DNA from: Flavobacteriales bacterium
GTDB lineage: Bacteria > Bacteroidota > Bacteroidia > Flavobacteriales_F > PHOS-HE28
NCBI GenBank assembly: GCA_016721825.1
Contig: JADKHI010000006.1
Location: 496,001-560,000 of the forward strand
Direction of reading: 5' to 3'
Length of the DNA: 64,000 nt
A model generated the notes under the pieces. It made no database searches. It saw nothing but the letters and a program-made list of their open reading frames with translations, and was not told the origin of the DNA. This document shows, piece after piece, positions 12,001 through 19,081 of the stretch. Both the position numbers and the translations under genes were made by a program. The stretch's first letter is position 1. Every line of letters begins with the position of its first letter.

Positions 12001-12923
12001 CCGCCACCGCCACCGGCGTTGTGATCGTTACCGCCACCACCGCCGTTGCCCGGAGCGCCGCGGCCGAAGTCACCGCTCGGAAAACCATTCCAGCTGGCGC
12101 CAAGGTCCACGGCCGAGAAACCATCCCACATGTAGCGTGGCGTACCAGCGATGTTCTCGCCTTTGCCCGAGGATTCGGTCAAGGAGGTGGTCACGAAGGT
12201 GTTCGCCAAGTTCGCTCCCGAGACCGCTTGATCCTGATAGCCCGCGCGGAAGCCACGGCCGTTGGCGCTGATCGTGAAGCCGCCGAAGGCGAAGGCACCG
12301 GCCACATCGAAGGCCACGATGCCACCTGCATAACCGTTCCAGGGGGGGCATACGAGGTTGGACGTAAGCGTGAGGTTGGAATACTGGGGAACCCGGACCA
12401 CTTGGAAACGCTTCTGCGTGAGCGTGGCACTGCCGTCCTGGTTGGTGTATGTGTAGATGGTACCGCTCCCAGTACCGCCACCCCTGAACGTCAATGTTCC
12501 ACCAGTGAGCGGTACGCTGCTTGTGGCAACGACATACTCATAGCGACCTGTATTGTTCAACGCGGTGAAGCCGGTTCCCCCCAGAGCATCCGGACCACCC
12601 GTTGCATTGTTGCCACCGTACAGATTGCTGTTCGATGTGTTGATGTCGGCATCCTGCATCTGGATGATCAAGAGCAGGTCACCGGGTTCAATGGTGAGCG
12701 TACCGAAGGTGTTGCCGAACGCATCGTTCGCTGGGACAGCACCCAAGCTCAACGTGCTCGAACCTGCGGCCAGGGTGAGCGCCCCAGGAACCGTGTAGTA
12801 GGTATTGACAACGAGCGCAGCGTTGGCCGGCCCATCAGCCCCGGGCGTTCCGCACACCGCTATCTGGGCATGGCTGGAAAGGGCAGGAAAGCACGATACG
12901 AGCGCAATAAGAAGCCGCTTCAT
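1..12923 (-). CDS. Giant repetitive T9SS-lineage surface protein, N-terminal 4,307 residues (3' end outside window)
   Basis: One reading frame stays open from the ATG at 12923 to the left edge; checked in register at about 12.9, 10.0, 5.6, 2.3 and 0 kb. The product starts with a signal peptide (MKRLLIALVSCFPALSSHAQ), then a glycine-rich region to about residue 500 with several runs of five or more Gly, then one DUF11-like repeat (about 510-620). From about 10.87 kb leftward follow some 36 tandem Ig/cadherin-like modules of about 98 residues with NDSDPD acidic loops (probable calcium sites) and a repeated VCDxxxxCD cysteine pair. Modules at 2.9-0.8 kb are a different subtype. The role is probably adhesion or an extracellular matrix; the expected C-terminal sorting domain lies outside the window. 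Exact function unknown. Confidence 0.9.
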   Translation of the reverse strand, partial: MKRLLIALVSCFPALSSHAQIAVCGTPGADGPANAALVVNTYYTVPGALTLAAGSSTLSLGAVPANDAFGNTFGTLTIEPGDLLLIIQMQDADINTSNSNLYGGNNATGGPDALGGTGFTALNNTGRYEYVVATSSVPLTGGTLTFRGGGTGSGTIYTYTNQDGSATLTQKRFQVVRVPQYSNLTLTSNLVCPPWNGYAGGIVAFDVAGAFAFGGFTISANGRGFRAGYQDQAVSGANLANTFVTTSLTESSGKGENIAGTPRYMWDGFSAVDLGASWNGFPSGDFGRGAPGNGGGGGNDHNAGGGGGANGGAGGVGGIGWEGGGGSWPNGGRPGTQLTQVLGRLFLGGGGGGGDANNALTGVKGGVGGGLVIINAGRIDGTGTITANGDDGDVGAYGSAPDGAGGGGAAGTIFVNATQNSPTASLTLIANGGRGGNTLNDSGFEHGPGGGGGGGAIWYNVVGGTVSTSVVKGLSGKASGGSGIAHGAADGQDGVAASFAFASLPGYLQGQSSTCYPTLVVTKTSESAQLGVGVPQGANTTYSLVITNTGTAGNAGGVQLDDILAAGITYVSATVVYGGGAAGPASLTNLGTASQPRFGNFNIPAGGVVTITMTVTVGTAQSPGTYQNGAQVRYLDPTRSSADPSRRISPAINAYSGADTAYETGGATVLGSNYSDAVAGPVVENVLVLAYPIAGDDALNVNEDATLNASLAGGDSDADDALATLTWSLLSGGTAAANGSLTVNANGTFSYTPNANVNGSVSFTYQVCDNDGLCDDATATIAIAAVNDAPVAVDDAYPVNEDGTITAQSVAGNDSDPDNTNAQLTWSITAGGTAAANGTLSMTAAGAFTYTPNTNFNGTVSFTYQACDPSSACDPATVTITVTAVNDAPVAGDDAFTTNEDASLTNQSLTANDNDPDNSGAQLTWSLVNGGTAAVNGTLTVNANGTFSFVPNTNYNGSVSFTYQVCDPSNACDPATVTITVNAVNDGPVADDDNFTVVEDGTLNASLGGNDSDPDHTSVQLAWSLVGGGTAAANGSLTVNANGTFTYTPNANFTGSVSFTYQLCDPGPLCDPATATISVGSANDAPIAGDDVVSVSEDGTLNAAVTGNDLDPDGDPLTYGLVSGGTAATNGSLTFNANGSYSYTPNANFTGVVAFTYEACDPSSVCDAATVTITVSAVNDVPVAGDDSFNTTEDAALTAQSVTGNDSDPDHTNAQLTWSLVSGGTAATNGTLVFNANGTFTWTPNANYNGTVTFTYQACDPLSACDPATATITVNSLNDAPVANDDSFNTTEDAALTAQSVTGNDSDPDHTNAQLTWSLVSGGTAATNGTLVFNANGAFTWTPNADYSGTVTFTYQACDPVPACDPATVTIVVAAQNDPPVAGDDSFSLNEDGSLAAQSLTTNDSDPDNSNVQLTWTLVSGGSATANGALTVNANGTFAYTPAANYSGAVSFTYQVCDPSNACDPATVTITVNAVNDAPVANDDPFTVNEDGTLNNTVSGNDSDVDNTVAQLTWSVVSGGSAAANGSLTFNADGTFTYVPNANYNGSVSFTYQVCDPSNSCDPATATITVTATNDQPVAGNDAFTMAEDASLSAQSLTANDSDPDHTAAQLTWSLVSGGTASANGSLTVNANGTFAYAPNANYNGTVTFTYQVCDPLSSCATASVSIIVTAVNDGPLANDDAFTVLENGTLSNALSGNDSDVDNTSPQLTWSLLSGGTASANGSLTVNANGTFTYTPTAGFNGLVSFTYQICDPGPICEPATVTIDVGSVNDQPTAGDDAASVNEDNTLNAVVTGNDSDPDGDALTYALVSGGTATANGALTFNVNGSYSYLPNANYNGTVSFTYQACDPGALCDQAVVTITVTAVNDAPVANDDAYSMSEDGTLANAVSGNDSDVEGALNWSLVSGGTATANGVLSLNATGTFTYTPNANHNGTVSFTYQVCDAGGLCDPATVTITINAANDAPVAGDDAFTMNEDATLSDVLSANDSDPETPNTGLTWSLVAGGSAAANGAIAVNANGTFDYVPATNFSGVVSFTYQVCDPSNACDPATVTITINAANDPPVATDDSFTMSEDGALSNALSGNDNDLETPNNGLVWSLVGGGTAAANGSLSVNADGTFTYTPNANYNGTVSFTYQVCDPSSACDAATVTITIGAVNDAPEANDDGFSVNEDGSLSDVLSSNDSDAETANSNLVWSLVSGGTAASNGVLTVNANGSFTYVPNTNSSGAVSFTYQVCDPSNACDPATVTINVNAVNDPPVAADDAFSMNEDGVLADAVGGNDSDTETPNNGLTWSLVSGGTAAATGTLLLNVDGTFTFTPNANANGSVNFTYQVCDAASACDPATVVITIAPINDAPVALDDNYPMAEDGTLTTSVVGNDSDVDNSGAQLAWSLVSGGTAAANGLLSFNANGGFVYQPDAGFSGIVTFTYQVCDPSNACDNATVTIDVGSTNDIPVAEDDAAAMDEDGVLNSTVVGNDSDADSDPLTWSLVNGGSAATNGTLVLDPNGSYVYTPNPNFNGVVSFTYQACDPANACDQAVVTISVNAINDGPVANDDGYSMQEDGVLNANVSGNDSDVDNTSGQLAWGLSNGGTAAANGSLSVGPNGAFSYTPDPGFSGTVTFDYQVCDPAPLCDQATVTIVVDAVNDTPEALDDAFSMNEGGTLVASSALNDSDADHVNGLLTWSLLSGGTAAANGVLTYGASGSFTFVPSTDVNGTFTFTYQVCDPLGACDAATVTIVVTPVNDPPIAQDDIFLMNEDALLNATVTINDNDIDDIAAQLAWTIVNGGTAAANGVLSMSSDGNFSYAPALDFSGTVAFTYQVCDPGGACEPATVTITVAPVNDPPVATDDAASTDEDLPVNITITTNDLDVDGNLVLGSITIIAPPTNGSVSIVNGIATYTPNPGITGTDAFTYSICDDGTPLPSQCDQAVVVITINGINDTPQPANDVFSGVEDGGAVTGDLGANDFDPDHTNAQLTWTLVSGGNAASNGLLVVDPDGTISFTPNADVNGTFSFIYEVCDPDGACVQAVCDITIAPVNDAPGALDDTDNTPPNTQVTSNVIANDSDPQDVAGGIDPGSVIILVLPVNGTATVNGNGTITYDPTLNYTGLDSLQYQVCDLGDAAPTLCATAWLVITVNGDLPIAQDDFAVTPEDIAVIVDVLDNDSTLNGVLVPGSVVIVDPPQNGTAVVNPDGTITYTPDPNYNGVDDFNYQFCNDLGFCSQGTLTVVVDPVNDPPVAEPDDATTVEDTPITIDVLINDSEPIDVPGEIDPTTVTVITPPSNGTAQVDLDGTIVYTPNPDFTGVDTLVYQVCDDGTPLPPACDTALVIITVTGINDAPVITDGTNPADTIYFFATEDEAALLCVAAIEPDGDPYDVTALISAPSFGTATGLADGDSCFTYTPDPNFSGLDTLIISVCDDQGACDFAVVIITVFPVNDPPVVIGPGGLPLDTLLLTTPEDTPIDQCFTAVDPDGDVTGISLVLTGPFNGIVDGLFDGDSCLTYIPSANYNGPDTMQVLICDGFGGCDTVTVVIDVTPVNDDPVITDGAVPVDTINVNAAEDTPLILCLPVVDVDGDAVDVTDLFGGPQNGTLSDIADGDTCFIYTPNTGFNGTDSVNVIVTDGNGGADTVLVVITVAPINDPPVIQGGDTLNVTTNEDGSLTLCLTAIDPEGDVVDVTGVSGGPLNGAVNGLADGDTCFTYIPGPDFNGTDTFTVILCDALGACDSVLVIVDVLPVNDDPVITGGGLAVDTIYATIPQDLPLIICPEVTDADGDALELSDAFNGPQNGNVSGISDGDSCFTYTPAPGYQGNDTLTVVITDGNGGADTVVVVITVTEPNVPPIIVDGGGTPIDTLVVTVDEDGSVVICPEVIDPNGDPVSVTQILNGPLVGTATNINDGDTCFTYIPIANVDSGDTLTVVVCDPYGGCDTALVIIDILPVNDAPVITDGGVPADTITTTAQQDVPLVICFDAVDLESDTLDVTGVLNGPTNGTMTGLADGDTCVTYTPDPGFTGTDTLTVVLCDNVGACDTVIVIITVDPVNPNSPPIAVDDASTTDQDVPVTIDVQANDSDPDGDPLTTSSASASNGTVVINPDGAITYIPPAGWCGTVTITYVVCDPGPFCDTAIVVIVVDCPPPNDPPIAVDDNATTDQDTPVVIEPLVNDSDPNGDPIVITNASAQNGTVVINGNGTITYTPASGWCGTDTITYTICDPGPLCDQGIIVVTVECSPVNDPPIAVDDSVTVDPGSDIVVPIIVLANDSDPNGDTLTVTDASAGNGTVDIGQNGELIYSPNEGFCGIDTIWYTVCD

Positions 12924-12981
12924 GGCAAAGAGGGATCAAGAAAGTGGTGAACGCCCAATGGGGAGAGGGCACGCGGTCAGG

Positions 12982-12989
12982 CAAACCTA
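12982..12989 (-). promoter_or_regulatory. Candidate -7 box of the giant surface gene
   Basis: TAGGTTTG on the minus strand fits the Bacteroidota -7 consensus TAnnTTTG and lies about 58 bases before the ATG. No convincing -33 element was found. The rest of 12924-13094 holds nothing recognisable. Confidence 0.4.
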
Positions 12990-13094
12990 GGCCGACAGGA
13001 AGCGGGGTCACCCTGCAAATGCCGCCTCTTCTTCACAGGACCATGTGAACGGGGGGCGACGCCGCCAGTCTAACGCCGAGCGAAAGCGGCCTGC

Positions 13095-14285
<1,191 letters not shown>

Positions 14286-14307
14286 GGTCGCTGGAAGGGT
14301 TGAGCGG

Positions 14308-14315
14308 CGAAAATA
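14308..14315 (-). promoter_or_regulatory. Candidate -7 box of kbl
   Basis: TATTTTCG on the minus strand, a TAnnTTYG match 22 bases upstream of the kbl ATG. The same octamer precedes gcvH at 63052-63059. Confidence 0.5.
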
Positions 14316-14411
14316 CCCCCTTCGTCGCTTTCCCAGGCCTTTGTGACACCGGTTGCATGGAACGATCGTCGGTGATGGTCACCTTGTGAACGGAACTCGG
14401 TGTTCAGTACC

Positions 14412-15683
14412 ATGTATGGAAGGAACGTTATCGTATCGATCGGCGCACCACGCTGGGGTGCCCTTCTGTTGGGGATGCTGCTGTCGCCGCTGTTCAGCTC
14501 GGGACAGAACCTCTTGAACAACGGAGGCTTCGAGAACTACTCTGTATTGCCCTCGGCTTACGCCCAGAGCTGCTTTTCCCAAGGCTGGACCTCGGCCAGC
14601 GGTGCCTGCGCGCTGACACCCGGCTGCGGCCACCCGGATTACTTCCACCTGACCGGCGGAGCCAACGTAAGGCCGCCCAACCTGGTGTTCGGCACCTGCA
14701 TGCCCCATAGCGGCAACGCCATGATGGGCTTCACCCCTTGGTACCCCACCACGCCCAACTTCCGCGAATACCTGCGCTTCACCCTGGCCACACCGCTCAT
14801 TGTCGGACAGCCGTACACGGTCACGTTCTGGACCAGCAATGGAACCAACCCTTACGTAGGCTGGGGCTCGAACAACCTGGGGCTCGCGTTCTCCATGGCA
14901 CCGTTGACCCAGACCTGCGGAGCGCCGATAACCACCGTGATCCCGCAGGTGGAGATCAGCACCATTGTGTACAGCAGCACGTGGCAGGCCCACAGCCTCA
15001 CCTTCACCCCGGCCCAGCCGTACACGAACCTTTGCATCGGAAACTTCCACATGGATGCGGCGACCGCCGCCGTGCAGATGTCGACCGGGTGGCAGGGGGC
15101 CTACTACTTCATTGATGATGTCTCAGTGGAAGCCGCCTTCCCGCTGCCTGTGGAAATGAGCGCGTTCGAGGTGACCTGTGCGGATGATGGTTCCGCGGAA
15201 CTCAGATGGAGCACCGCGAGCGAATCGGAGAGCGACCATTTCGAGATCCAGCGCACCGTGGGTGAAGAAGAGCCCGTGGTCATTGGAACAGTGCAGGGCG
15301 CTTGGAACAGCACATCGCAACGCGACTACCGCTTCATGGACACCGGACCCGCAGCAGGCGAACGCTACTCTCGGATCGTGCAGGTCGATGGGAACGGTGC
15401 GCGGACCGCTTCAGATATGCGCTCCATCCGTTGCGAACAGAAGGCCGAGGCGCTGCGCATATGGCCTGTACCCTCCAGTGGCGATGTGCAGGTAGGCTTC
15501 GCGTCAGTGCCCGATGGCGCCATCCTTCAAGTGTTCGACGCACGAGGAGCCCTGGTGCGCAGCCTGCCGGTGGCCATAGGTACGCGATCACTGGTCCTGG
15601 ATGGACTTTCCACAGGCATGTACACGGTGCAACTGAAAGGCACCAGCGGGACGGCCCTTCACGGCCGCTGTGTCATCTGGTAG
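14412..15683 (+). CDS. Secreted T9SS type A cargo protein
   Basis: 423 residues from the ATG; a GTG at 14400 is an alternative start. A signal peptide (about residues 1-32, ending SSGQ) leads into a galactose-binding-like module with the motif NGGFENYS and a closing YFIDDVSVEA around 240, as in CBM-like domains of Bacteroidota surface proteins. A linker beginning PLPVEMSAFEV precedes a fibronectin-like stretch, and the last 80 residues look like a type A sorting domain (IWPVPSSGDVQV ... LDGLSTGMYTVQL). Such proteins are exported by Sec and then T9SS and anchored or released at the surface. Ligand unknown. It is divergent from kbl. Confidence 0.8.
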   Translation: MYGRNVIVSIGAPRWGALLLGMLLSPLFSSGQNLLNNGGFENYSVLPSAYAQSCFSQGWTSASGACALTPGCGHPDYFHLTGGANVRPPNLVFGTCMPHSGNAMMGFTPWYPTTPNFREYLRFTLATPLIVGQPYTVTFWTSNGTNPYVGWGSNNLGLAFSMAPLTQTCGAPITTVIPQVEISTIVYSSTWQAHSLTFTPAQPYTNLCIGNFHMDAATAAVQMSTGWQGAYYFIDDVSVEAAFPLPVEMSAFEVTCADDGSAELRWSTASESESDHFEIQRTVGEEEPVVIGTVQGAWNSTSQRDYRFMDTGPAAGERYSRIVQVDGNGARTASDMRSIRCEQKAEALRIWPVPSSGDVQVGFASVPDGAILQVFDARGALVRSLPVAIGTRSLVLDGLSTGMYTVQLKGTSGTALHGRCVIW

Positions 15684-15689
15684 CCCAAC

Positions 15690-15986
15690 CTAGCCCTTGT
15701 CCACCACGCGGGGCACCTTGAAGTAGTCGCTGTCCTTCACCGGTGCATTGCGCAGCGCCTCCTGCTTGGTGATCTCCAGCACGGCCACATCCTCACGCAG
15801 CACATCCTGTTCCTCGGTCATGAAGATCAAGGGTTCCACGCCGGTAGTGTCCACTTCGTTCAGCTTCTCCACGAAATCGAACACGCGCTGCATGTCCTTC
15901 ACAATGGCTTCGCGGGCAGTGGCATCGCTGAAATCCAGTCGCGCCAGTTCGGCGACGCGGTCCAGTGTGGTCTGATCGATCTTCAT
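15690..15986 (-). CDS. gatC: Asp-tRNA(Asn)/Glu-tRNA(Gln) amidotransferase subunit C
   Basis: 98 residues, full length for GatC, the small subunit that wraps around GatA and stabilises the GatCAB complex, which amidates Glu-tRNA(Gln) and Asp-tRNA(Asn). Typical features are the N-terminal LDRVAELARLDF helix, the central VEPLIFMTEEQDVLREDV and the C-terminal APVKDSDYFKVPRVVDKG. Its start overlaps the stop of the upstream acyltransferase by 4 bases, so the two are probably co-translated. gatA and gatB are not in the window. Confidence 0.95.
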   Translation of the reverse strand: MKIDQTTLDRVAELARLDFSDATAREAIVKDMQRVFDFVEKLNEVDTTGVEPLIFMTEEQDVLREDVAVLEITKQEALRNAPVKDSDYFKVPRVVDKG

Positions 15987-16807
15987 CGGAGGCGTTGGTT
16001 CTCGGCTTCGCGCAAAGGGCCTTCAATGGCATCGAAGACCTGGTTGCGCAAAGCTACCAGATCGGCCTCGGTCAGGCCGGCGGTGGGGATCGGCGGGTGC
16101 ACCACGGCCTCTGCAAAGCCCGGATGGCCGCGGCTCAGCAGCTGCTCCGGGTCACCGAAAAGGCGCCAGTGGTTCACGAAGGTCACGGGTACGATGGGGA
16201 CGCCATGGTGCATGGCCAGCTTGAACGCCCCGTCCTTGAAATGCTTCATGCGTGGCACGGCGCCCGGAATGCCTCCTTCAGGGAACAAGGCCACACAGAT
16301 GCCTTTGGACAAGGCCTTCGACGCCTTCATCAGGGCCTTGGCCGCTTCGGTGTGGCTGCCGCGGTTCACCGCGATGTTCATGTCCTTCAGGAAGATGTTG
16401 AACAGTGGCCACTTCAGCAGCTCGTACTTGCCCATGAGCGCGAAGTGGTCGGGCATCAGCACGTACATGTGGGGAATGTCCAGGTAGCTCGCGTGGTTGC
16501 TACAGATCACGTACGGCGGCTTCGGCAAGGCACCGATCCAACGCGCCCGCTGTGGCAGGAAGGTGATCCATTGCAGCACCTTCCCCCATCTCCGCATCAG
16601 TCTGAAGGCCTTGGGATAGCGCGAAGGGCGCCCCAAGTAGTGCTTGAACCAAGGGAACAGCAGGGTCAGCGTGACATAGAACACGATGCCGAACCACAGC
16701 TTGAACAGGAACCGCGGCACGGCGAAGAGCCACTTGAACAACGGCACGCGATAGCTCTCGCCATCGGCGATCAGCGGTCGGTCGTGGTGTTCGTGGGTGC
16801 GCTTCAT
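15983..16807 (-). CDS. 1-acyl-sn-glycerol-3-phosphate acyltransferase family protein (PlsC-like)
   Basis: 274 residues. After an N-terminal hydrophobic segment (FKLWFGIVFYVTLTLLFPW, about 34-52), the acyltransferase motifs are present: NHASYLD (the HX4D-type catalytic motif, about residue 103), a GxxINRGS-type second motif seen as VNRGSHTEA, the FPEGG motif and VPIVPV. This fits transfer of an acyl chain to lysophosphatidate at the inner membrane, giving phosphatidate. Overlaps gatC by 4 bases; divergent from trpS. An ornithine-lipid or other lysolipid acceptor cannot be excluded. Confidence 0.85.
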   Translation of the reverse strand: MKRTHEHHDRPLIADGESYRVPLFKWLFAVPRFLFKLWFGIVFYVTLTLLFPWFKHYLGRPSRYPKAFRLMRRWGKVLQWITFLPQRARWIGALPKPPYVICSNHASYLDIPHMYVLMPDHFALMGKYELLKWPLFNIFLKDMNIAVNRGSHTEAAKALMKASKALSKGICVALFPEGGIPGAVPRMKHFKDGAFKLAMHHGVPIVPVTFVNHWRLFGDPEQLLSRGHPGFAEAVVHPPIPTAGLTEADLVALRNQVFDAIEGPLREAENQRLR

Positions 16808-16835
16808 AGCGGGCAGGCCCGGTCAACGGAGGCGG

Positions 16836-16857
16836 CGAATTTAACCCGCTATCTTCG
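16836..16857. promoter_or_regulatory. Back-to-back -7 boxes for plsC-gatC and trpS
   Basis: TAAATTCG on the minus strand (16836-16843) serves the plsC-like gene; TATCTTCG on the plus strand (16850-16857) serves trpS. They are six bases apart in the 66-base divergent gap, so transcription of the two units probably competes. Confidence 0.5.
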
Positions 16858-16873
16858 GCCGATCCTTTTTTCC

Positions 16874-17857
16874 ATGGCCCGCGTCCTTACAGGCATCCAG
16901 AGCACCGGCGTTCCTCACCTCGGTAACATCCTCGGCGCCATCCGCCCAGCGGTCCGCATGAGCGGAACGCCCGGCAACGATGCCTTTCTGTTCATTGCCG
17001 ATATGCACTCGTTCACCACCATGCGCGATCCGCAGGTGCTGCGCGACAACACTTACGCCGTGGCGGCCTCGTGGTTGGCCAGCGGCCTCGACGTGAACGC
17101 GGTGACCTTCTACCGCCAGAGCGACGTGCCCGAGGTCGCTGAGCTCACTTGGTACCTGGGCTGCCTTACGCCTTACCCCATGCTGGCCAATGCGCACAGC
17201 TTCAAGGACAAGAGCGACCGCCTCAGCGCTGTGAACGCAGGCCTCTTCTACTACCCGGTCCTCATGGCCGCCGACATCCTGCTCTACGATGCGCACGTGG
17301 TGCCCGTTGGCAAGGACCAAGTGCAACACCTCGAGATCACGCGCGACATCGCCAGCGCCTTCAACCGGGCCTATGGCGACGACACCTTCGTGGTGCCCGA
17401 AGCACGCGTGGACAAGGAGGTGATGACGGTGCCCGGCACCGATGGGCAGAAGATGAGCAAGAGCTACAACAACACGCTCATCATCTTCCTGCCGGAAAAG
17501 GAACTGAAGAAGCAGGTCATGGGCATCGTGACCGACAGCACACCGCTGGAAGATCCGAAGGACCCGGAGAAGGACAACGTCTTCAACCTGTTCCGCCTGC
17601 TGGCTCCAGATGACGCCGTGGAGACGATGCGCCAGAACTACCTGCGCGGCGGCTACGGCTACGGGCATGCCAAGAAGGAACTGTTGCAAGTGCTCATGGA
17701 CGGCTTCGCCAACGAACGCGCCCTCTACCAGGAACTGATGACCGACCGTGGGGAGCTGGACCGACAGCTACAGGTGGGCGCTGCGAAGGCACGGGCCATT
17801 GCGGAGGTCACATTGGCACGGGTGCGGGAGCGGGCGGGTTATGGGGCGAGACGCTAA
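16874..17857 (+). CDS. trpS: Tryptophan-tRNA ligase
   Basis: 327 residues, usual length. Class Ic aminoacyl-tRNA synthetase charging tRNA(Trp). The HIGH-equivalent is TGVPHLGN at residues 11-18, the KMSKS loop is DGQKMSKSYNN, and the Trp-site stretch DILLYDAHVVPVGKDQ is intact. The frame is open far upstream, but residue 1 is set at MARVLTGIQ because homology begins there and a -7 box lies 17 bases before it. The stop overlaps the convergent downstream gene by 4 bases. Confidence 0.95.
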   Translation: MARVLTGIQSTGVPHLGNILGAIRPAVRMSGTPGNDAFLFIADMHSFTTMRDPQVLRDNTYAVAASWLASGLDVNAVTFYRQSDVPEVAELTWYLGCLTPYPMLANAHSFKDKSDRLSAVNAGLFYYPVLMAADILLYDAHVVPVGKDQVQHLEITRDIASAFNRAYGDDTFVVPEARVDKEVMTVPGTDGQKMSKSYNNTLIIFLPEKELKKQVMGIVTDSTPLEDPKDPEKDNVFNLFRLLAPDDAVETMRQNYLRGGYGYGHAKKELLQVLMDGFANERALYQELMTDRGELDRQLQVGAAKARAIAEVTLARVRERAGYGARR

Positions 17858-19065
17858 GCTCCAGCCCTGCTCCCCCGCCAACGCCGCCAGGCGAAAGGCG
17901 ACCACATCACCACCAGCGCCAACACCGACCACAGGTGGAAGCGCTTGAAGCCGGGCGCATCTGTGGCTTGGACTGAGGGCATGCTTCGCCCCCAAGCGAT
18001 GAAGAGGTCCGCGATCGGAAGTGCACCGAACAGGTAGCGCTTGCTTTCGACACCGGTCACGAAGCCGAAGCCGTGCACCGACGCCGCGAACTCCTGCGCG
18101 TGGAACACATCACCGTTCATGCGGCAGGCGGCACTACCTACGATGGTGGCCGCAGGACCCGCACCGAGGATCAGCGGACCTGAGTCCACATCACCCCAGC
18201 CGAAGGTGCCCTTTGGATACTCGCTCACTGCAGGCACACCGAGTCGCTCCATGAAGAATGCCTCTTGGAAGCGACCGAACTGCTCTTGCGCGAGGGCTTC
18301 GTTGATCACTGGCAGAAACGTGTTGATCAAGGCTTGCGATGAACCACGGGCATCGGTCAGCGATCGGTCGTGGTACGGGTCCCAGGCATGTGGCATCGAA
18401 CCGTTCGCATCAAGGCGATCACGGACCTGGGAAACCCACCGCTCGATCACCTGCTGATGCGCGCCACCACGCAGCCGTTGGTGCAGTGCAAGCGAAGCCA
18501 TGGCTACGGTGGCATCCGCAGGCCAGGCCATGCCGATGTAGGATTCCAGGTAGGGCGAGGTGCTCCGCGCAAAAGCATCCGAAAGCGCCGCACTGTTCCG
18601 ATCGAACGCGAACAGCTCCACAGTATCCGCAGATCCAAGCTCAATGATGGATCCCAACAACAGGTTCCGCCAGCCACAATAGAACACGCCGAACTTCGGT
18701 TCCGCTGAAACGGGAAAGCGGCCCTGTTCCTCGGGGCGGTCAAGTTGCGACAGCGCCCAATGGGCTTCCATGGAAGCATGTCCAAGAAGCGGATCATCCT
18801 TCTCCAGCCGTTGCGCAAGGCCGCACCATGCCAACCCGTACAACGCACTCGTGAAAGCACTTCCTTCGGGAAAGAGCTGTTGCATGTCCTCCCCTAGACC
18901 GGCGTGCGCACGACCCTCCAAGTAGTGAAGTTGCGCGACCAGTACCGTTCGTTCTTCCTGGAAACCTGCGCGCGGTGCGCTGTGAACGGCAAGGTTCGTC
19001 CACGCGAGGAAAACGCTTACCAAAAGGCAGAGCACGAACAGCGCGCGACGAAGGAAGGTGCGCAA
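17854..19065 (-). CDS. Membrane-anchored protein of unknown function
   Basis: 403 residues. One membrane segment at each end: about 7-26 (ALFVLCLLVSVFLAWTNLAV) and about 370-390 (SVLALVVMWSPFAW), leaving a roughly 340-residue soluble domain outside the cytoplasm. That domain is rich in helices and aromatic/Gly-Asp turns (FYCGWRNLL, YIGMAWPAD, FGWGDVDSGPLILG), which recalls alpha-barrel (six-hairpin) enzymes, but I cannot assign a family. It follows the T9SS cargo gene at 19082 by 16 bases and is likely co-transcribed. Converges with trpS. Confidence 0.65.
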   Translation of the reverse strand: MRTFLRRALFVLCLLVSVFLAWTNLAVHSAPRAGFQEERTVLVAQLHYLEGRAHAGLGEDMQQLFPEGSAFTSALYGLAWCGLAQRLEKDDPLLGHASMEAHWALSQLDRPEEQGRFPVSAEPKFGVFYCGWRNLLLGSIIELGSADTVELFAFDRNSAALSDAFARSTSPYLESYIGMAWPADATVAMASLALHQRLRGGAHQQVIERWVSQVRDRLDANGSMPHAWDPYHDRSLTDARGSSQALINTFLPVINEALAQEQFGRFQEAFFMERLGVPAVSEYPKGTFGWGDVDSGPLILGAGPAATIVGSAACRMNGDVFHAQEFAASVHGFGFVTGVESKRYLFGALPIADLFIAWGRSMPSVQATDAPGFKRFHLWSVLALVVMWSPFAWRRWRGSRAGA

Positions 19066-19081
19066 CGGAGACGTTTGCTGA

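Noticed and set aside
15965..16873. Plus-strand extension of 303 codons in front of trpS
   Set aside because: Antisense to gatC and the plsC-like gene; no TrpS homology; trpS has its own -7 box at 16850.
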